Shown here one piece after another: positions 26,307 through 35,931 of a stretch of 48,403 nt of DNA. Location: assembly GCA_015486845.1 (NCBI GenBank), contig WFQU01000178.1, forward strand, positions 1 through 48,403, read 5' to 3'. The position numbers and the translations under genes were made by a program. The notes below the pieces were generated by a model, which saw only the letters and a program-made list of their open reading frames with translations, made no database searches and had not been told where the DNA came from. This stretch comes from Anaerolineae bacterium (GTDB lineage Bacteria; Chloroflexota; Anaerolineae; JAADDB01). Numbering within the stretch: position 1 is the stretch's first letter; each line of letters begins with the position of its first letter.

Positions 26307-27418
26307 CACGCCGCCTCCAGAAACGCGCCGTAAGCTGCATCCATGCCGGACAGCCACTTTTCCATGCTAAACTGCTCCGCCACGGCGGAAACAACAGCGT
26401 CCTCTAAACGGGGCACACCGGCGGGAGCGGCCAGCAACGTGCGTAAAGCATCGCTCCAGGCATCGACGTCATCCGGCAGCAACAACCAGCCTAGCCGGTT
26501 TTCCGAAACCAAAGAAGCCAGCCCCCCCACCCTGCTGGCGAGAAGTGGCGTGCCCAAAACAGCGGCTTCCAACGCTGCCATGCCAAACGCCTCCCGCCGG
26601 GACGGCATCACCAGCAAGTCGGCGGCAGCCAGCAAAGGCGCCGGTTGATCTATCCAGCCAGCGAAAGTGACTTGTCCGGCCAAACCAAGCCGGCGGGCCA
26701 ACGCCCGCCAATCAGCACAGGCCGGGCCAGCGCCGGCCAGTAAAAGCGCCGGACGCACCTTTTCATCTCGCAAACGTGCCAGCACCGGCAAAAGAAAATC
26801 GCCCCCTTTCTCGCGGCTGCAGCGTCCCAAAAAGAGCAATGTTGGGCCGGATTGTTGCGCCCAGGCTCGAGCAACGGCCGGTAGCGGCGCCCCGGCCGCC
26901 TCCTGCCATGCGCTCATATCCAATCCATTGGGCACTACAAGCACACGTCGCGGCGAAACAGCCAGCTCCTCGGCAACCGCCGGCGAAGGAACCACAATCC
27001 CTTGCATCCGGCGCAAAGCGTGACGGTCTAAAACCCGCCATAGCCGGGCCCGCTTATTGTGATCGGTATAGCCGTGGGCCGACGCAAAATGCTTTCCCCC
27101 GCCCACTAAAGCCAGAATCAAATCACTTTTATAGTCATGACTATGCGAAAAATTGGGTTGCCACAATTCTATTTCTCTTCGGATAGTCAAAACAGGTCGT
27201 AAATCCAATAAACCACGCTCAAAAAGACAGATCACCGACAAGCGAGCAGCCTGTGCAGCCAGACAGAAAGGATGCGCAGCCATGTTAGCCCGCCGGGAAA
27301 GCACGATCAACCGCACTCGCCACCCTGCCGCCCGGCGATTCAATGCCCACGCTAAGATCATCCGCTCGACAGCGGCGAAATAATCGGTGGTGCGCAATAA
27401 AAGCAATTTCGGCCCCAT
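26306..27418 (-). CDS. GT4-type glycosyltransferase
   Basis: 370 residues. GT-B fold, with LLFLGRCSREKGGDFLLPVL, a sugar-donor region AAADLLVMPSRREAFGMAALEAAVLGTPLLASRVGG and a short C-terminal helix. The N-terminal half differs from the neighbouring GT4 (opening KLLLLRTTDYFAAVERM), so the two are likely to use different acceptors. The ATG at 27418 overlaps the preceding stop as TAATG. It is paired head-to-tail with another GT4 gene. Confidence 0.87.
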   Translation of the reverse strand: MGPKLLLLRTTDYFAAVERMILAWALNRRAAGWRVRLIVLSRRANMAAHPFCLAAQAARLSVICLFERGLLDLRPVLTIRREIELWQPNFSHSHDYKSDLILALVGGGKHFASAHGYTDHNKRARLWRVLDRHALRRMQGIVVPSPAVAEELAVSPRRVLVVPNGLDMSAWQEAAGAPLPAVARAWAQQSGPTLLFLGRCSREKGGDFLLPVLARLRDEKVRPALLLAGAGPACADWRALARRLGLAGQVTFAGWIDQPAPLLAAADLLVMPSRREAFGMAALEAAVLGTPLLASRVGGLASLVSENRLGWLLLPDDVDAWSDALRTLLAAPAGVPRLEDAVVSAVAEQFSMEKWLSGMDAAYGAFLEAA

Positions 27419-28350
27419 TATCTTCCCCAAATAGCCAAACGCATCACACGCCGGTAAAGTTGCGCTTTCCCCCGCCAAAAAGCGCGTTGCCTGCCCTGCC
27501 AAGCAAGCAAAGCAGCAAAACACCATTTCCAGCCAAAAACGAAGGCCAACAATGAACGGTAACACAACGCGCCCTCGCGACCACGTTGTTTACGAAAATA
27601 GTAGGTCATGCTACGTAAAGCGACCATGTTCGCATCCGGCAGGAAACGGGCGCTGGCCCCGCCCATGTGCTCGGCCTCGCTCTGCGGCCAATAAAGACAA
27701 CATCGATCCATCCGCCGCCAACGCCGGCATAAATCGGTCTCTTCGCCGTAGAGGAAGAAGTGTTCGTCGAAGCCACCGGCCGCTGCCAAATCTTCACGTC
27801 GCACCAGCAAAGCAGCGCCGGAAAGAACCGGCACGCAGCGAGCAGACAAATGATCCCAGCCGCCGAGCCAATAGGAAGCAAAAAACGGACTGGACGGAAA
27901 GCGATGCAGCAAGCCACTTTTATCGCAGAATTCGCCCCATAAAGTCGGAAAGCGCCGCGCCGCCTGGAAATCCACAGCGCCGTCCGCCGAGCGCAGCAGC
28001 GGCGCCACAGCAGCAGCTTGCGGGTGCTGATCCAAAGCACGAACCAGTTCGGCCACGCTTCCCGCGGCCAGGCGCACATCGGGATTCAGGAAGAGTAAGT
28101 AGCGTCCGTGCGCCCGCGGCCAAAGCCGATTCCACGCCGCGGCCAAGCCGGTGTTCCGCTCGTTGGCCAACATCAACGCGGACGGGAAAAGCACTCTCGC
28201 TAGCGCCAAACTGCCATCGGCGGAAGCATTGTCGGCTAACCACATTTCCCAACGCACGCCGGCGAGGGCTGCGACCAGCGCGGCTGCAAATTCCGGCAAG
28301 ACCGGCGCGCTCTGCCAGGTCACCACGAGCAACGATACCTCCGGGATCAT
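27418..28350 (-). CDS. Family 2 glycosyltransferase (rhamnosyltransferase-like)
   Basis: 310 residues. Motifs in order: SLLVVTWQSAP, ADNASADGS, NTGLAAAWNRL, LLFLNPDVRLA in place of DxD, LSGAALLVRREDL and FFLYGEETDLCRR. This is the WbbL/RfbN-like layout often linked to rhamnose transfer, though the donor cannot be named for certain. ATG at 28350 overlaps the methyltransferase stop codon (ATGA) with AAAGGG upstream. An upstream in-frame start at 28368 lies within that gene. Confidence 0.85.
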   Translation of the reverse strand: MIPEVSLLVVTWQSAPVLPEFAAALVAALAGVRWEMWLADNASADGSLALARVLFPSALMLANERNTGLAAAWNRLWPRAHGRYLLFLNPDVRLAAGSVAELVRALDQHPQAAAVAPLLRSADGAVDFQAARRFPTLWGEFCDKSGLLHRFPSSPFFASYWLGGWDHLSARCVPVLSGAALLVRREDLAAAGGFDEHFFLYGEETDLCRRWRRMDRCCLYWPQSEAEHMGGASARFLPDANMVALRSMTYYFRKQRGREGALCYRSLLAFVFGWKWCFAALLAWQGRQRAFWRGKAQLYRRVMRLAIWGR

Positions 28351-29258
28351 TGTTTCCCTTTCCGGCAACGCAGTTGGAGCACGCCTCCCCGCCCGGCAAT
28401 GCTAGCCAACCTAGCCAATAACCAGGCCAGGCCGGCCGGCAACCAGTTTCGACCATGCCGATCACGCCGCCAGCCTGGCAGGTTGCCGGCGCTGCGCAGC
28501 CAACAATCGTGAAAGCCAGCTTGTGCCAACAAGCGGCGCAAAGCAGTGGGCGTGAAGTGCCACAAATGCCGGGGCGGGTCGTAGTGCAACCAGCGTTCCC
28601 CGGCCCGGTGTGCTTGCCACGAGTCGGCGTTGGGCACTTCCAATAACAGGTAGCCGCCGGGCGCCAATTGCCGTTGCAATTGCGCCAGAGTCGCCAACGG
28701 CTCGGGCAAGTGTTCCAAGACGTGCCAAAGCGTGATCACGCCGAAGAGTGTGCCGGGCCAATCCGACTCCTCCACCCCACCGGCGACGTACACCGGCGCC
28801 CCGCTGACCTGCCGGGCCAGTTCAGCCCATATTGCATCACGCTCTACGCCGACCGCTTCCCAGCCCAGCGCCACCGCCGAGCGCAGATAGCGCCCATCGC
28901 CACAGCCCACATCCAAGAGCCGGTGTGGCGTGGCCGGCGGCGGCCAATGCGGCCACAGCCGCCAGCGCCACCGGCCGACAAAAGGCACCAAACGTCGCTT
29001 CAGGTAAAAACGATAACTTGCAGGGGCAGGAAAATCGCCGGCCTCATGCACAGGAAGCGGATAAAACTCCGCCAGCGTTTGCGGCTGTGGCCACAACCAA
29101 CGCAATCCGCACGCCGGACAACGGTAAAGCTGCCAACGTCCATCGAATCGCATGTCCGGCACACTTATTGTAGCACAAATGGGACAACTGGGACGAGCCC
29201 CGTCGCCGCTTAGAGAAACGCCCCCGGCCGAGCCGAGGGCGTCAAGATAGTAAGACAT
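28347..29258 (-). CDS. SAM-dependent methyltransferase with N-terminal zinc ribbon
   Basis: 303 residues. A small zinc-binding motif lies at the front (CPIC at 25-28 and CPAC at 47-50). The class I methyltransferase domain has motif I LLDVGCGDG (114-122), VGVERD, and the LWHVLEHLPEP segment typical of methyltransferases in polysaccharide clusters, followed by LAPGGYLLLEVPN. It probably methylates a sugar or glycan intermediate, or a lipid-linked precursor. ATG at 29258 has GGTGAAG upstream; an in-frame TTG at 29309 is the alternative. About 50 bases separate it from the glycosidase-like gene upstream. Confidence 0.8.
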   Translation of the reverse strand: MSYYLDALGSAGGVSLSGDGARPSCPICATISVPDMRFDGRWQLYRCPACGLRWLWPQPQTLAEFYPLPVHEAGDFPAPASYRFYLKRRLVPFVGRWRWRLWPHWPPPATPHRLLDVGCGDGRYLRSAVALGWEAVGVERDAIWAELARQVSGAPVYVAGGVEESDWPGTLFGVITLWHVLEHLPEPLATLAQLQRQLAPGGYLLLEVPNADSWQAHRAGERWLHYDPPRHLWHFTPTALRRLLAQAGFHDCWLRSAGNLPGWRRDRHGRNWLPAGLAWLLARLASIAGRGGVLQLRCRKGKQ

Positions 29259-29309
29259 ATTCTTCACCAATGGCAACGGACACAGTTTATCCGCCGAGCC
29301 GACAAACAA

Positions 29310-31091
29310 TCAAACTTGTAGCTTCGCCATAAGAGGTACAAACAGGTCCAACCCTGGCGTCGGTGTTGCTGTCACCGTTACCGTAAAGACGGGCGTTTCC
29401 GTCGACGTCGGCGTTTCCGTCACCGGCGCGTAGTTATTGGTTGACGTCGCGGTCGGCGTCTGAGTTGGCATTGGCACCAGTTGCTGCATGTTGTGCCAAT
29501 ACAAAGGCAGGTAAATATACAGCGACAGCGGCGTAACGCTCGGATCCACCGTCGGCGTTGTCGTAGCCGTGGCTGTGGCCGTTGGCGTCATCGTGGCTGT
29601 CGCAGTTGGCGTCATCGTGGCCGTAACTGTCGGTGTAGGTGTGTCCTCCACATATTGCTGGAAATAGTACGGTTTCCCCGTCATGTAAAGGCGAATAGAA
29701 CCATTGACCGTTCCATCTAAATCTCCCGGGCCACCATCTCTGATGACTTCTACATGCCCAAGCATATCGATCTTCTTCAAAGGCAAAAACTCAGAGACAC
29801 TAATAAAACGGCCATCGTAATTAGAATCTTTCGGCTTACGCCACCAAATGATCCAGGTGCGTTTGCCGTGCAAAAGATACTCATATCCTTCCATCGTGTG
29901 ACCGAAATCAGGCGTCAGGCCGACGTATTGTGCGTTCGCCATCATGTGCGTCATGAATTTATAGGCGTAGTAACTGGGCATTTTCTGGTTGTCCTGATTG
30001 ATCAGACCCGCGTTCCACAATGATCCATCGGAACGGCCCGGCATATCGTGTAGCGTAAACCAGAAGATAGGCGCATCCATGTCGCTGCCCAGCAAACGAG
30101 CAAACAGCTTCACAACGTAAGCCGCCTGATTCTCAGGGGTATTGAATTCCGGATTGTCCACGCTATAGGAGCGAATGCCGGTTTCTGAGAACCAAATTGG
30201 CTTATTCGGATAGTTATACTCCCGCATCTCCCGCTCCAGGTAGTGCAACTTTTTTACCACATCATGGCCGGGATAGGGCTGTACATCCCAATAGCCGGCC
30301 GCCCATTCGCCATAAGCGTGGCTGTTCATGATATCAAAATAATCGCCGCCACGATACTCACCAATCGTTTTATCCAGGAAATACGGATCGAATATCCCAT
30401 CTTTTTCATAACCATAGAAAAAATCGTGGGCCACGCCACCATATAACACTTTGGCATTAGGGTCGGCTTCCTTAATCGCCGTATAAGCTGCCTGTAAAAT
30501 GTTCACATACAACTTACGCCGGTCGTGCCACACATCCACGTCTTTGGTTTTCTCGCCAAAGCAACCGCCAAGGTTGACGTTGGGACCGTGTTCCACGTAA
30601 TCTTCCTCGTTCATAATCTCCCAATAACGCACGTTATAAGGAGGCACTTTATAGCGATTGACTAACGCCTGCAAAAACTGCTGGTAGCGCGCCATTTTGT
30701 CCGGGTAAATGGGACCACATTTCTCGGCCGCTGCCCAGGTCGGGTTTTCACGAATCGTCACGAGCACGTGAACGCCTTGAGCAACTGCGCGACTGAAAAG
30801 CTGATCACTCCATCCCCAGTTATACACCGCCGGATCGTGATACGTTGGCTCGATCACATTCCAATAAAGACTCACACGCACCCAAGTTACACCCAAATCT
30901 TGCAAGACACCTCCGCCCACCTCTCCATCCGAAAAAGAAGTCACAAGTTGTACCCCAAAAGGCCGGGGAAATTGGCGCGTCGGCTGGGCATCGGCCACCG
31001 CCAGATGGCCCTTAGGCAAAAAGAAAAAACTGACCACCAACAAAAGCAGTGCACTCACTAACAAAAGAATCGGTATCTTTGACGAACGCAT
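29310..31091 (-). CDS. Secreted TIM-barrel glycosidase-like protein with Pro/Thr-rich tail
   Basis: 593 residues. A signal anchor occupies about 7-25. Residues about 43-400 form a TIM-barrel domain like beta-xylosidase/endoglucanase clans (GH5/GH39-like): YWEIMNEED with Asn161-Glu162 as the likely acid/base, and WFSETGIRSY with Glu303 as the likely nucleophile. A TPT/TAT-rich linker and LYIYLPLYWHN come next, then more Pro/Thr and a C-terminal LDLFVPLMAKLQV. It may cut or rearrange the cell's own glycan. It is paralogous to the protein at 31806-33185 with a similar barrel and the same two Glu positions, and both flank the PPTNTP-repeat gene. GAGGTG precedes the ATG. Confidence 0.75.
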   Translation of the reverse strand: MRSSKIPILLLVSALLLLVVSFFFLPKGHLAVADAQPTRQFPRPFGVQLVTSFSDGEVGGGVLQDLGVTWVRVSLYWNVIEPTYHDPAVYNWGWSDQLFSRAVAQGVHVLVTIRENPTWAAAEKCGPIYPDKMARYQQFLQALVNRYKVPPYNVRYWEIMNEEDYVEHGPNVNLGGCFGEKTKDVDVWHDRRKLYVNILQAAYTAIKEADPNAKVLYGGVAHDFFYGYEKDGIFDPYFLDKTIGEYRGGDYFDIMNSHAYGEWAAGYWDVQPYPGHDVVKKLHYLEREMREYNYPNKPIWFSETGIRSYSVDNPEFNTPENQAAYVVKLFARLLGSDMDAPIFWFTLHDMPGRSDGSLWNAGLINQDNQKMPSYYAYKFMTHMMANAQYVGLTPDFGHTMEGYEYLLHGKRTWIIWWRKPKDSNYDGRFISVSEFLPLKKIDMLGHVEVIRDGGPGDLDGTVNGSIRLYMTGKPYYFQQYVEDTPTPTVTATMTPTATATMTPTATATATTTPTVDPSVTPLSLYIYLPLYWHNMQQLVPMPTQTPTATSTNNYAPVTETPTSTETPVFTVTVTATPTPGLDLFVPLMAKLQV

Positions 31092-31141
31092 TATTTATTT
31101 CACCTCATTCAGTTTACAGGCTGGGATTGCCCATAACAAAC

Positions 31142-31783
31142 TTATCGTCGCTGCCAGACCAACAAACCGACGATTACCACAACGAGTATAAGGCCCGCTA
31201 TCAACAATAATAATCCCACGCCGCGCGCTGAAAATCCACCGCTCCCGGCGGATACAGTCGGCATGCTGGTGGCCGCAGGCGGCACCGGCGTGTTTGTCGG
31301 CGGCACCGGCGTGTTTGTCGGCGGGACAGGCGTGTTTGTCGGCGGCACCGGCGTGTTTGTCGGCGGGACAGGCGTGTTTGTCGGCGGCACCGGCGTGTTC
31401 GTCGGCGGGACAGGCGTGTTTGTCGGCGGCACCGGCGTGTTTGTCGGCGGCACCGGCGTGTTTGTCGGCGGCACCGGCGTGTTTGTCGGCGGGACAGGCG
31501 TGTTCGTCGGCGGCACCGGCGTCGGCGTGTTCGTCGGCGGCACCGGCGTCGGCGTGTTCGTCGGCGGGACAGGCGTGTTTGTCGGCGGCACCGGCGTCGG
31601 CGTCTTCGTATCCGAAGGCGGCGGTAACGGCGGCGCCATAATTTTCTGCAATAGAATCGCACTATCGCCGACCGACGCGGGAAGAACAGCGCCGGCTTGA
31701 GCTGGCCGAGAAAAAGCAAGCCCAATAACAGCCAATAATAATATCAACCACAGTAAATGCTCAATAAGCCACTGTTTTTGCAT
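31142..31783 (-). CDS. PPTNTP-repeat protein with two membrane segments
   Basis: 213 residues. It has an N-terminal hydrophobic segment (about 6-29, ending in RPAQA, a possible signal cleavage site), a middle of 15 PPTNT repeats (PVPPTNT, sometimes PTPVPPTNT), and a C-terminal GFSARG, 25-residue hydrophobic helix and QRR. The C-terminal motif-helix-basic layout is like protein-sorting tails (LPXTG or PEP-CTERM type), though no known sortase motif is seen. A rod-like, possibly glycosylated stalk on the outer face is likely. ATG at 31783 has AAAGGG upstream and follows the GH gene by 22 bases; an in-frame start at 31837 overlaps that gene. Confidence 0.7.
   Translation of the reverse strand: MQKQWLIEHLLWLILLLAVIGLAFSRPAQAGAVLPASVGDSAILLQKIMAPPLPPPSDTKTPTPVPPTNTPVPPTNTPTPVPPTNTPTPVPPTNTPVPPTNTPVPPTNTPVPPTNTPVPPTNTPVPPTNTPVPPTNTPVPPTNTPVPPTNTPVPPTNTPVPPTNTPVPPAATSMPTVSAGSGGFSARGVGLLLLIAGLILVVVIVGLLVWQRR
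31278..31610. repeat. Tandem 21-bp coding repeat, 15 units
   Basis: Fifteen units of GGCGGCACCGGCGTGTTTGTC or GGCGGGACAGGCGTGTTTGTC type lie here; three units are 27 bases long because of one extra GTCGGC. Units are multiples of three, so the minus-strand reading frame for PPTNTP repeats is kept. Nearly identical units imply slippage or recombination. Confidence 0.9.
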
Positions 31784-31805
31784 AGTCGAGATACCCTTTG
31801 TCCTT

Positions 31806-33185
31806 TTAGCGATTAATCCAGATATAGACGGGGTCAACCGTAACCGAGACTTTCAGCAAGCCAGCCGCCTTATCGGGCACCGAAGTGTTACCCAACGACT
31901 TGCCCAATTCATCAAATAGAGAAATCTTCTTCGCCTTCAACTGCAAAGGGTGCGCTTTCCCATCCACAGACCACACCACCCACAACAGCCGGCCATCATT
32001 GGCCAAGAACTGGTAACCTTCCAAGCCGGACTTCTTATTAAGCGAGAGTGACGTGACGTCATGGGTGCCGTCCAATTGCCGCAAAAGTGTCTGAAAAGCA
32101 AAATATGGTTTTTTCGGCGCTAACTTCTGGTTCAAAAGGCCAAACCGGCGCACATCTTCCTTTGGATCGGTGAGTGAAAACCAGATCACCGGCTTCACAT
32201 CGTCGGCCAAAGCGCGAATGATCCCTTTTGCCACATAGCGGCTGGTGGCATCTTCCGAATAGTCCTGCTTGTCCGCCGCAGGCCCGGCCGTAGGATGCCC
32301 GATTTCCGTACAGGCAATGGGCTTTTCGAAACCGTATCGCTTCAGTTCGGAACGCAGATAGTTCGCTTTGCCGGCTACGCCGGGGCCAAAACGATCCCAA
32401 ACGTAATGAAATGCGGAATAGAAGTGAAAATTCATCACGTCAAACGCCTTGCCCCCCCCGTCAGCCATGAAATCATCCAAAAAGGTGGGATCGAACGGTG
32501 CACCGGGAAAAGTTTCATAAGCCAAACCGCCCAAATAAACGGTCGTTTGGGGGTCTACCTTTTTTACTAACGGATATAGTTCTTTGTACAAAGCCGCATA
32601 GCCGGCCGGATCATTACCCCAGCAAGGGTTCTGGCTGCCGCCGAAATCCGGCTCATTGTAGAACGCCCAATCATGTACATTGTAAGGAGGCTGAGCATAC
32701 CGGGCAACCGCGGCGCGCACAAACCGCGGCAAAGCAGCTTGACCGGCCGCGTTGGGAACACAGCGCGTCTTCTGCGCCCAGCCAGGATTGCCGTAAAGCG
32801 TAGCAATCACTTTGTAACCAGCTTGAGCCGCCCGTCCCAGCGTCTCGTCAGGTAAAGTCCAGTCGTAAGTCGGCGGATCCGTATGCGTCTTTTCCACGTC
32901 GAACCAGTACAAATTCACGCTGAGCCAGCCCATTTGCGGGAAATCGGACAATGCTTTCCAGCCGTGCTGATCGTCTAAATGATCAATGACTTGTAAGCCA
33001 ACAGATTTCGTCAACGAAGGATAAATAGGCAACACTGTTGCTACGGTACCCTTGAGCGCTTTTGTCGTCGCTGGCAAAGGCGTCGGCACCTGCACGACCG
33101 CACTCTTGCCACTGCAAGCCGCTAAAGTCAGGAATAACGGCAACAACAAAAGTCCGGAAAACTTATGTAAATTGGGAAAACGCAA
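31806..33185 (-). CDS. Secreted lipoprotein, TIM-barrel glycosidase-like
   Basis: 459 residues if started at TTG 33185, with AGGAGG nine bases upstream. The start gives a short lipoprotein signal peptide with LTLAAC (Cys24). A Val/Pro/Thr linker leads to a barrel domain with FYNEPDFGG (Asn177-Glu178, likely acid/base), [11 protein letters not shown] and CTEIGHPTA (Glu294, likely nucleophile). This layout matches the paralogue at 29310-31091, minus its Pro/Thr tail. The lipid anchor would hold it on the cell surface. Its job is probably remodelling of the glycan built by this cluster; hydrolysis of external polysaccharides is the alternative. Confidence 0.75.
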   Translation of the reverse strand: MRFPNLHKFSGLLLLPLFLTLAACSGKSAVVQVPTPLPATTKALKGTVATVLPIYPSLTKSVGLQVIDHLDDQHGWKALSDFPQMGWLSVNLYWFDVEKTHTDPPTYDWTLPDETLGRAAQAGYKVIATLYGNPGWAQKTRCVPNAAGQAALPRFVRAAVARYAQPPYNVHDWAFYNEPDFGGSQNPCWGNDPAGYAALYKELYPLVKKVDPQTTVYLGGLAYETFPGAPFDPTFLDDFMADGGGKAFDVMNFHFYSAFHYVWDRFGPGVAGKANYLRSELKRYGFEKPIACTEIGHPTAGPAADKQDYSEDATSRYVAKGIIRALADDVKPVIWFSLTDPKEDVRRFGLLNQKLAPKKPYFAFQTLLRQLDGTHDVTSLSLNKKSGLEGYQFLANDGRLLWVVWSVDGKAHPLQLKAKKISLFDELGKSLGNTSVPDKAAGLLKVSVTVDPVYIWINR

Positions 33186-33208
33186 AAGAAAAAACCTCCT
33201 GATTCCTG

Positions 33209-34846
33209 CTATAGGCTGGGAAAAGCATTTCTCATTGTACAACAGATAGCAAAAAACGCAAACCCAAAGAGCCATGATGCCCATAACCAGGCCATTGCAT
33301 TGCGCAGGGGAGGATGTCTTTCCAGCCACGCTTGCCAACCAAGAGGAACCAACAGCGCCATGGGCAGAATCTCCGGAAAGAGGTAGCGCCCTTGCGGTAC
33401 GACACCCACCCGGTAGCTCAAGAAAAGCCACTCTTTGGCGTAGACCAGCAGAACGCCACTCGCCAAAGCGATAAAACTTCCCCACCAGAGGCGTTTTCTG
33501 ACAACATGGTGTTGTTGCCGGCTAAGCCAAATTCCGCAGGCCAACGCCAAAGCGAACCAAGCTCCCCAAAACCAATAAAAAACGCCCGGCACCGGCGCAT
33601 GGAGCCAGCCGAAGTCGGCCCAGTAGCTGATCCACAACATGCGTGCGTAATACAAATAGGGAATATGACGCAGCGCCTGCCAGTAAGCGCCTTGCTGCCA
33701 CAATTCGGCTGTGTGCGGCGAAAGCTGCAAATAAGGATTCAGCCGCTGCCAAAAATAGACACCGGCAAGCATAAACGCGATCAGCGCTACGAACAAGATC
33801 ACAGCCCGGCGAACCTGTTGCCGGTGGGGCCGATTTCTGATCCAGAGCCAGAACAGTAAAAGAAAAAACGCTGGCAATGTCGCCAAGCCGGTTCGCTTGC
33901 TCCAAATGGCTAATAGCACGGCCATAGCAACGAGGCACAAACGCAGCGGTAAAGTGCGCCGTAACGCCCGCAACAAAATGCGCAGCCGCTGCCCCCACCC
34001 TATCAACGTCAAAAGGAACAACAATGAACTGGCACGCCAGCCGACCAACGTGCAACTCGCGGCCAGGATCGAGTAAGTCCAGCGGCCAAAACGCGCTTCC
34101 CGGCGCATGGCACGCACGGCCGGCGCGGGCGGCGCCGACGGCCATTTCTCCGCTAAAATCAGCGCCATGCCAGCATAAGCAGCCGTCGCCCAAAAGACCA
34201 CCAGGACATCGTTATCAACCACGGCAAACATCTGTCCCAACATCGGCTGCCAGCCCACGAATGCAGCAACCAGGAAAGCCCAGCCCGGTTGGCTGGGGAA
34301 CAATTTCAGAGCGACAGCGATCACCGTCAGCAGCGACAAAACGCCCAGGAACAACGAAAAGACACGCAGCCAGTACAACGCCGGCAACAACGCCGAGGGG
34401 CCGACCATCCGCCAGGCAGAAGCTAACCGATAGTAGAGCGACGGCTGCTGAAACATGTGCGCCGGTGCCGGCCAAATCTCGTCTAAGGTTGTTGCTTTGG
34501 CCAAATCCACCGGCCGGCTCGGATCCAGCCAGCCGTAGCGGGCAAAATGCGTTGCCCTCATGGAACGGATCAATGCTTTTTGCAAAGATGTGTCCAAATC
34601 GGCCGGCGTCGGCTTGCGCCCCAAAGGCTTGGTCAATATCACCATCTCGAAATGGCGCGGTTCATCCGGGCCTTGCCACGGAGGGAGCATGTGCAATTCC
34701 ATCGCCCAGCCAGCAAAAGCAGTCAAAATCAACAACAAAAACGCGAGCCGCCAGGCCATCCGACCGCGCGCTGGCCTCCGGAACGGCCAAAAAAGCCACA
34801 TCCGGCGGAAACGATCCTTCACTGTCCGCAAATGCGTTCGTAACAT
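33209..34846 (-). CDS. DUF2142-like polytopic membrane protein (GT-C type)
   Basis: 545 residues with about eleven membrane helices. An early loop reads LPPWQGPDEPRHFEM, the GPDEPxH motif typical of DUF2142 and related GT-C glycosyltransferases, and a late loop has VVPQGRYLFPEI. Such enzymes use lipid-phosphate sugars on the outer side of the membrane. Its ATG at 34846 lies 28 bases inside the end of the upstream GT4 gene. It is followed by the lipoprotein glycosidase gene after 23 bases. Confidence 0.75.
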   Translation of the reverse strand: MLRTHLRTVKDRFRRMWLFWPFRRPARGRMAWRLAFLLLILTAFAGWAMELHMLPPWQGPDEPRHFEMVILTKPLGRKPTPADLDTSLQKALIRSMRATHFARYGWLDPSRPVDLAKATTLDEIWPAPAHMFQQPSLYYRLASAWRMVGPSALLPALYWLRVFSLFLGVLSLLTVIAVALKLFPSQPGWAFLVAAFVGWQPMLGQMFAVVDNDVLVVFWATAAYAGMALILAEKWPSAPPAPAVRAMRREARFGRWTYSILAASCTLVGWRASSLLFLLTLIGWGQRLRILLRALRRTLPLRLCLVAMAVLLAIWSKRTGLATLPAFFLLLFWLWIRNRPHRQQVRRAVILFVALIAFMLAGVYFWQRLNPYLQLSPHTAELWQQGAYWQALRHIPYLYYARMLWISYWADFGWLHAPVPGVFYWFWGAWFALALACGIWLSRQQHHVVRKRLWWGSFIALASGVLLVYAKEWLFLSYRVGVVPQGRYLFPEILPMALLVPLGWQAWLERHPPLRNAMAWLWASWLFGFAFFAICCTMRNAFPSL

Positions 34847-35931
34847 GCTTGTACCTGTGCGCCTTGCTTCGTCAGCCTGAAGCGACGGCGAGCTGATTCT
34901 TTTTCCCGCCGCATCGCCGCCCGCGCTGGCGCTAAATCTGCCAGTTGTGCCCGAACCGCCCGTAGCAAGGCAGTGCTATCCCCCGGTGGACATAGCGAGC
35001 CGCTTGGAGACAACAATTCCGGTACGCCGTTAACCGCCGTCGCCACGACCGGCAGTTCTTGCGCCAGCGCTTCTAACAACGTGTAAGGGAAGCCTTCCCA
35101 GCGAGAAGGTGCAACCAACAGGTCAAGGGCAGCCATTTCCAATGCAGCCGACTGACGCCAACCTAAGAAATGTACCCGCTCCCGCGCCGGCAAACGATAC
35201 CAAGACGCCAGTAACGTCTCTTGCAATGGGCCATTCCCCCAAAAGAACAGGTGGGCATCAGGCCATTGGGCGGCCAATCGCGGCCAAATTGAAAGCGTTA
35301 AATCCGGCCCTTTCTGCCAATCCAGACGCCCCACCTGCCCCAACCAAATACCTTCCGTGTCAATTCCCTGTAGCGCAGCCAACTCAGTCCGCATGGCAGT
35401 GCGCCGAGGCCCCCGCGCCCAATCAGCACCGGACAAGCCATTATACGCCACGATGATTCGCGCCGGCGCCACACCGCCCCGCCCGATCAGCAAGCGCCGG
35501 TTAGCATCGCAAACCGTCACGAAGGCATCCGTGTGAGGCGCCAAATAGCATTCCCACTGCCAATGCAATCGACGCAACAGCGGCCGGCGCAACGAAAGCA
35601 CATGCGGCGTGTAAACGAGCCGCCAGGGACCGTGCAACAACGCCAGGCGGGCCCAAAAGCCGCTATACGGTCCGTGCACGTGCACCAGGTCCGGCGCTAT
35701 TTGCCGAGCCAAATTGCGTAACTGCCACAAAACCCGGCCGCCCTCCTGGCGGTGCATGGCTAACGGCCACAATCGGCAAGCAGGACAACGGTTCTGCCAC
35801 TGGTCGATTTGCGACGGCGGCAAAATCAGATCCACGGTCACGCCATGCCCTGTCAAGTAGGCGGAAAGATCGGAGACATGGCGGCCAATACCACTAAAAC
35901 AAGGTTCATAGTAAACTTGCAAAACGCGCAT
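34819..35931 (-). CDS. GT4-type glycosyltransferase
   Basis: 370 residues. The N-terminal half starts VLQVYYEPCFSGIGRHV, and the donor half holds GQVGRLDWQKGPDLTLSI, MAALDLLVAPSRWEGFPYTLLEALAQELPVVATAVNGVPEL, a full family 4 signature. The C-terminus has an Arg-rich tail (RREKESARRRFR) that may contact the membrane. Overlap with the previous gene is one base (TGATG). It belongs to the polysaccharide cluster. Confidence 0.88.
   Translation of the reverse strand: MRVLQVYYEPCFSGIGRHVSDLSAYLTGHGVTVDLILPPSQIDQWQNRCPACRLWPLAMHRQEGGRVLWQLRNLARQIAPDLVHVHGPYSGFWARLALLHGPWRLVYTPHVLSLRRPLLRRLHWQWECYLAPHTDAFVTVCDANRRLLIGRGGVAPARIIVAYNGLSGADWARGPRRTAMRTELAALQGIDTEGIWLGQVGRLDWQKGPDLTLSIWPRLAAQWPDAHLFFWGNGPLQETLLASWYRLPARERVHFLGWRQSAALEMAALDLLVAPSRWEGFPYTLLEALAQELPVVATAVNGVPELLSPSGSLCPPGDSTALLRAVRAQLADLAPARAAMRREKESARRRFRLTKQGAQVQACYERICGQ

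Noticed and set aside
31278-31610. Tandem array as a CRISPR
   Set aside because: Units are contiguous and in frame, with no unique spacers, and no cas genes are present.
31263-31700. Long plus-strand ORF of GGTGVFV repeats and a minus-strand ORF rich in RRC repeats
   Set aside because: Both are shadows of the 21-bp tandem array. The minus-strand PPTNTP frame has a signal segment, a C-terminal helix and a ribosome binding site; the others do not.
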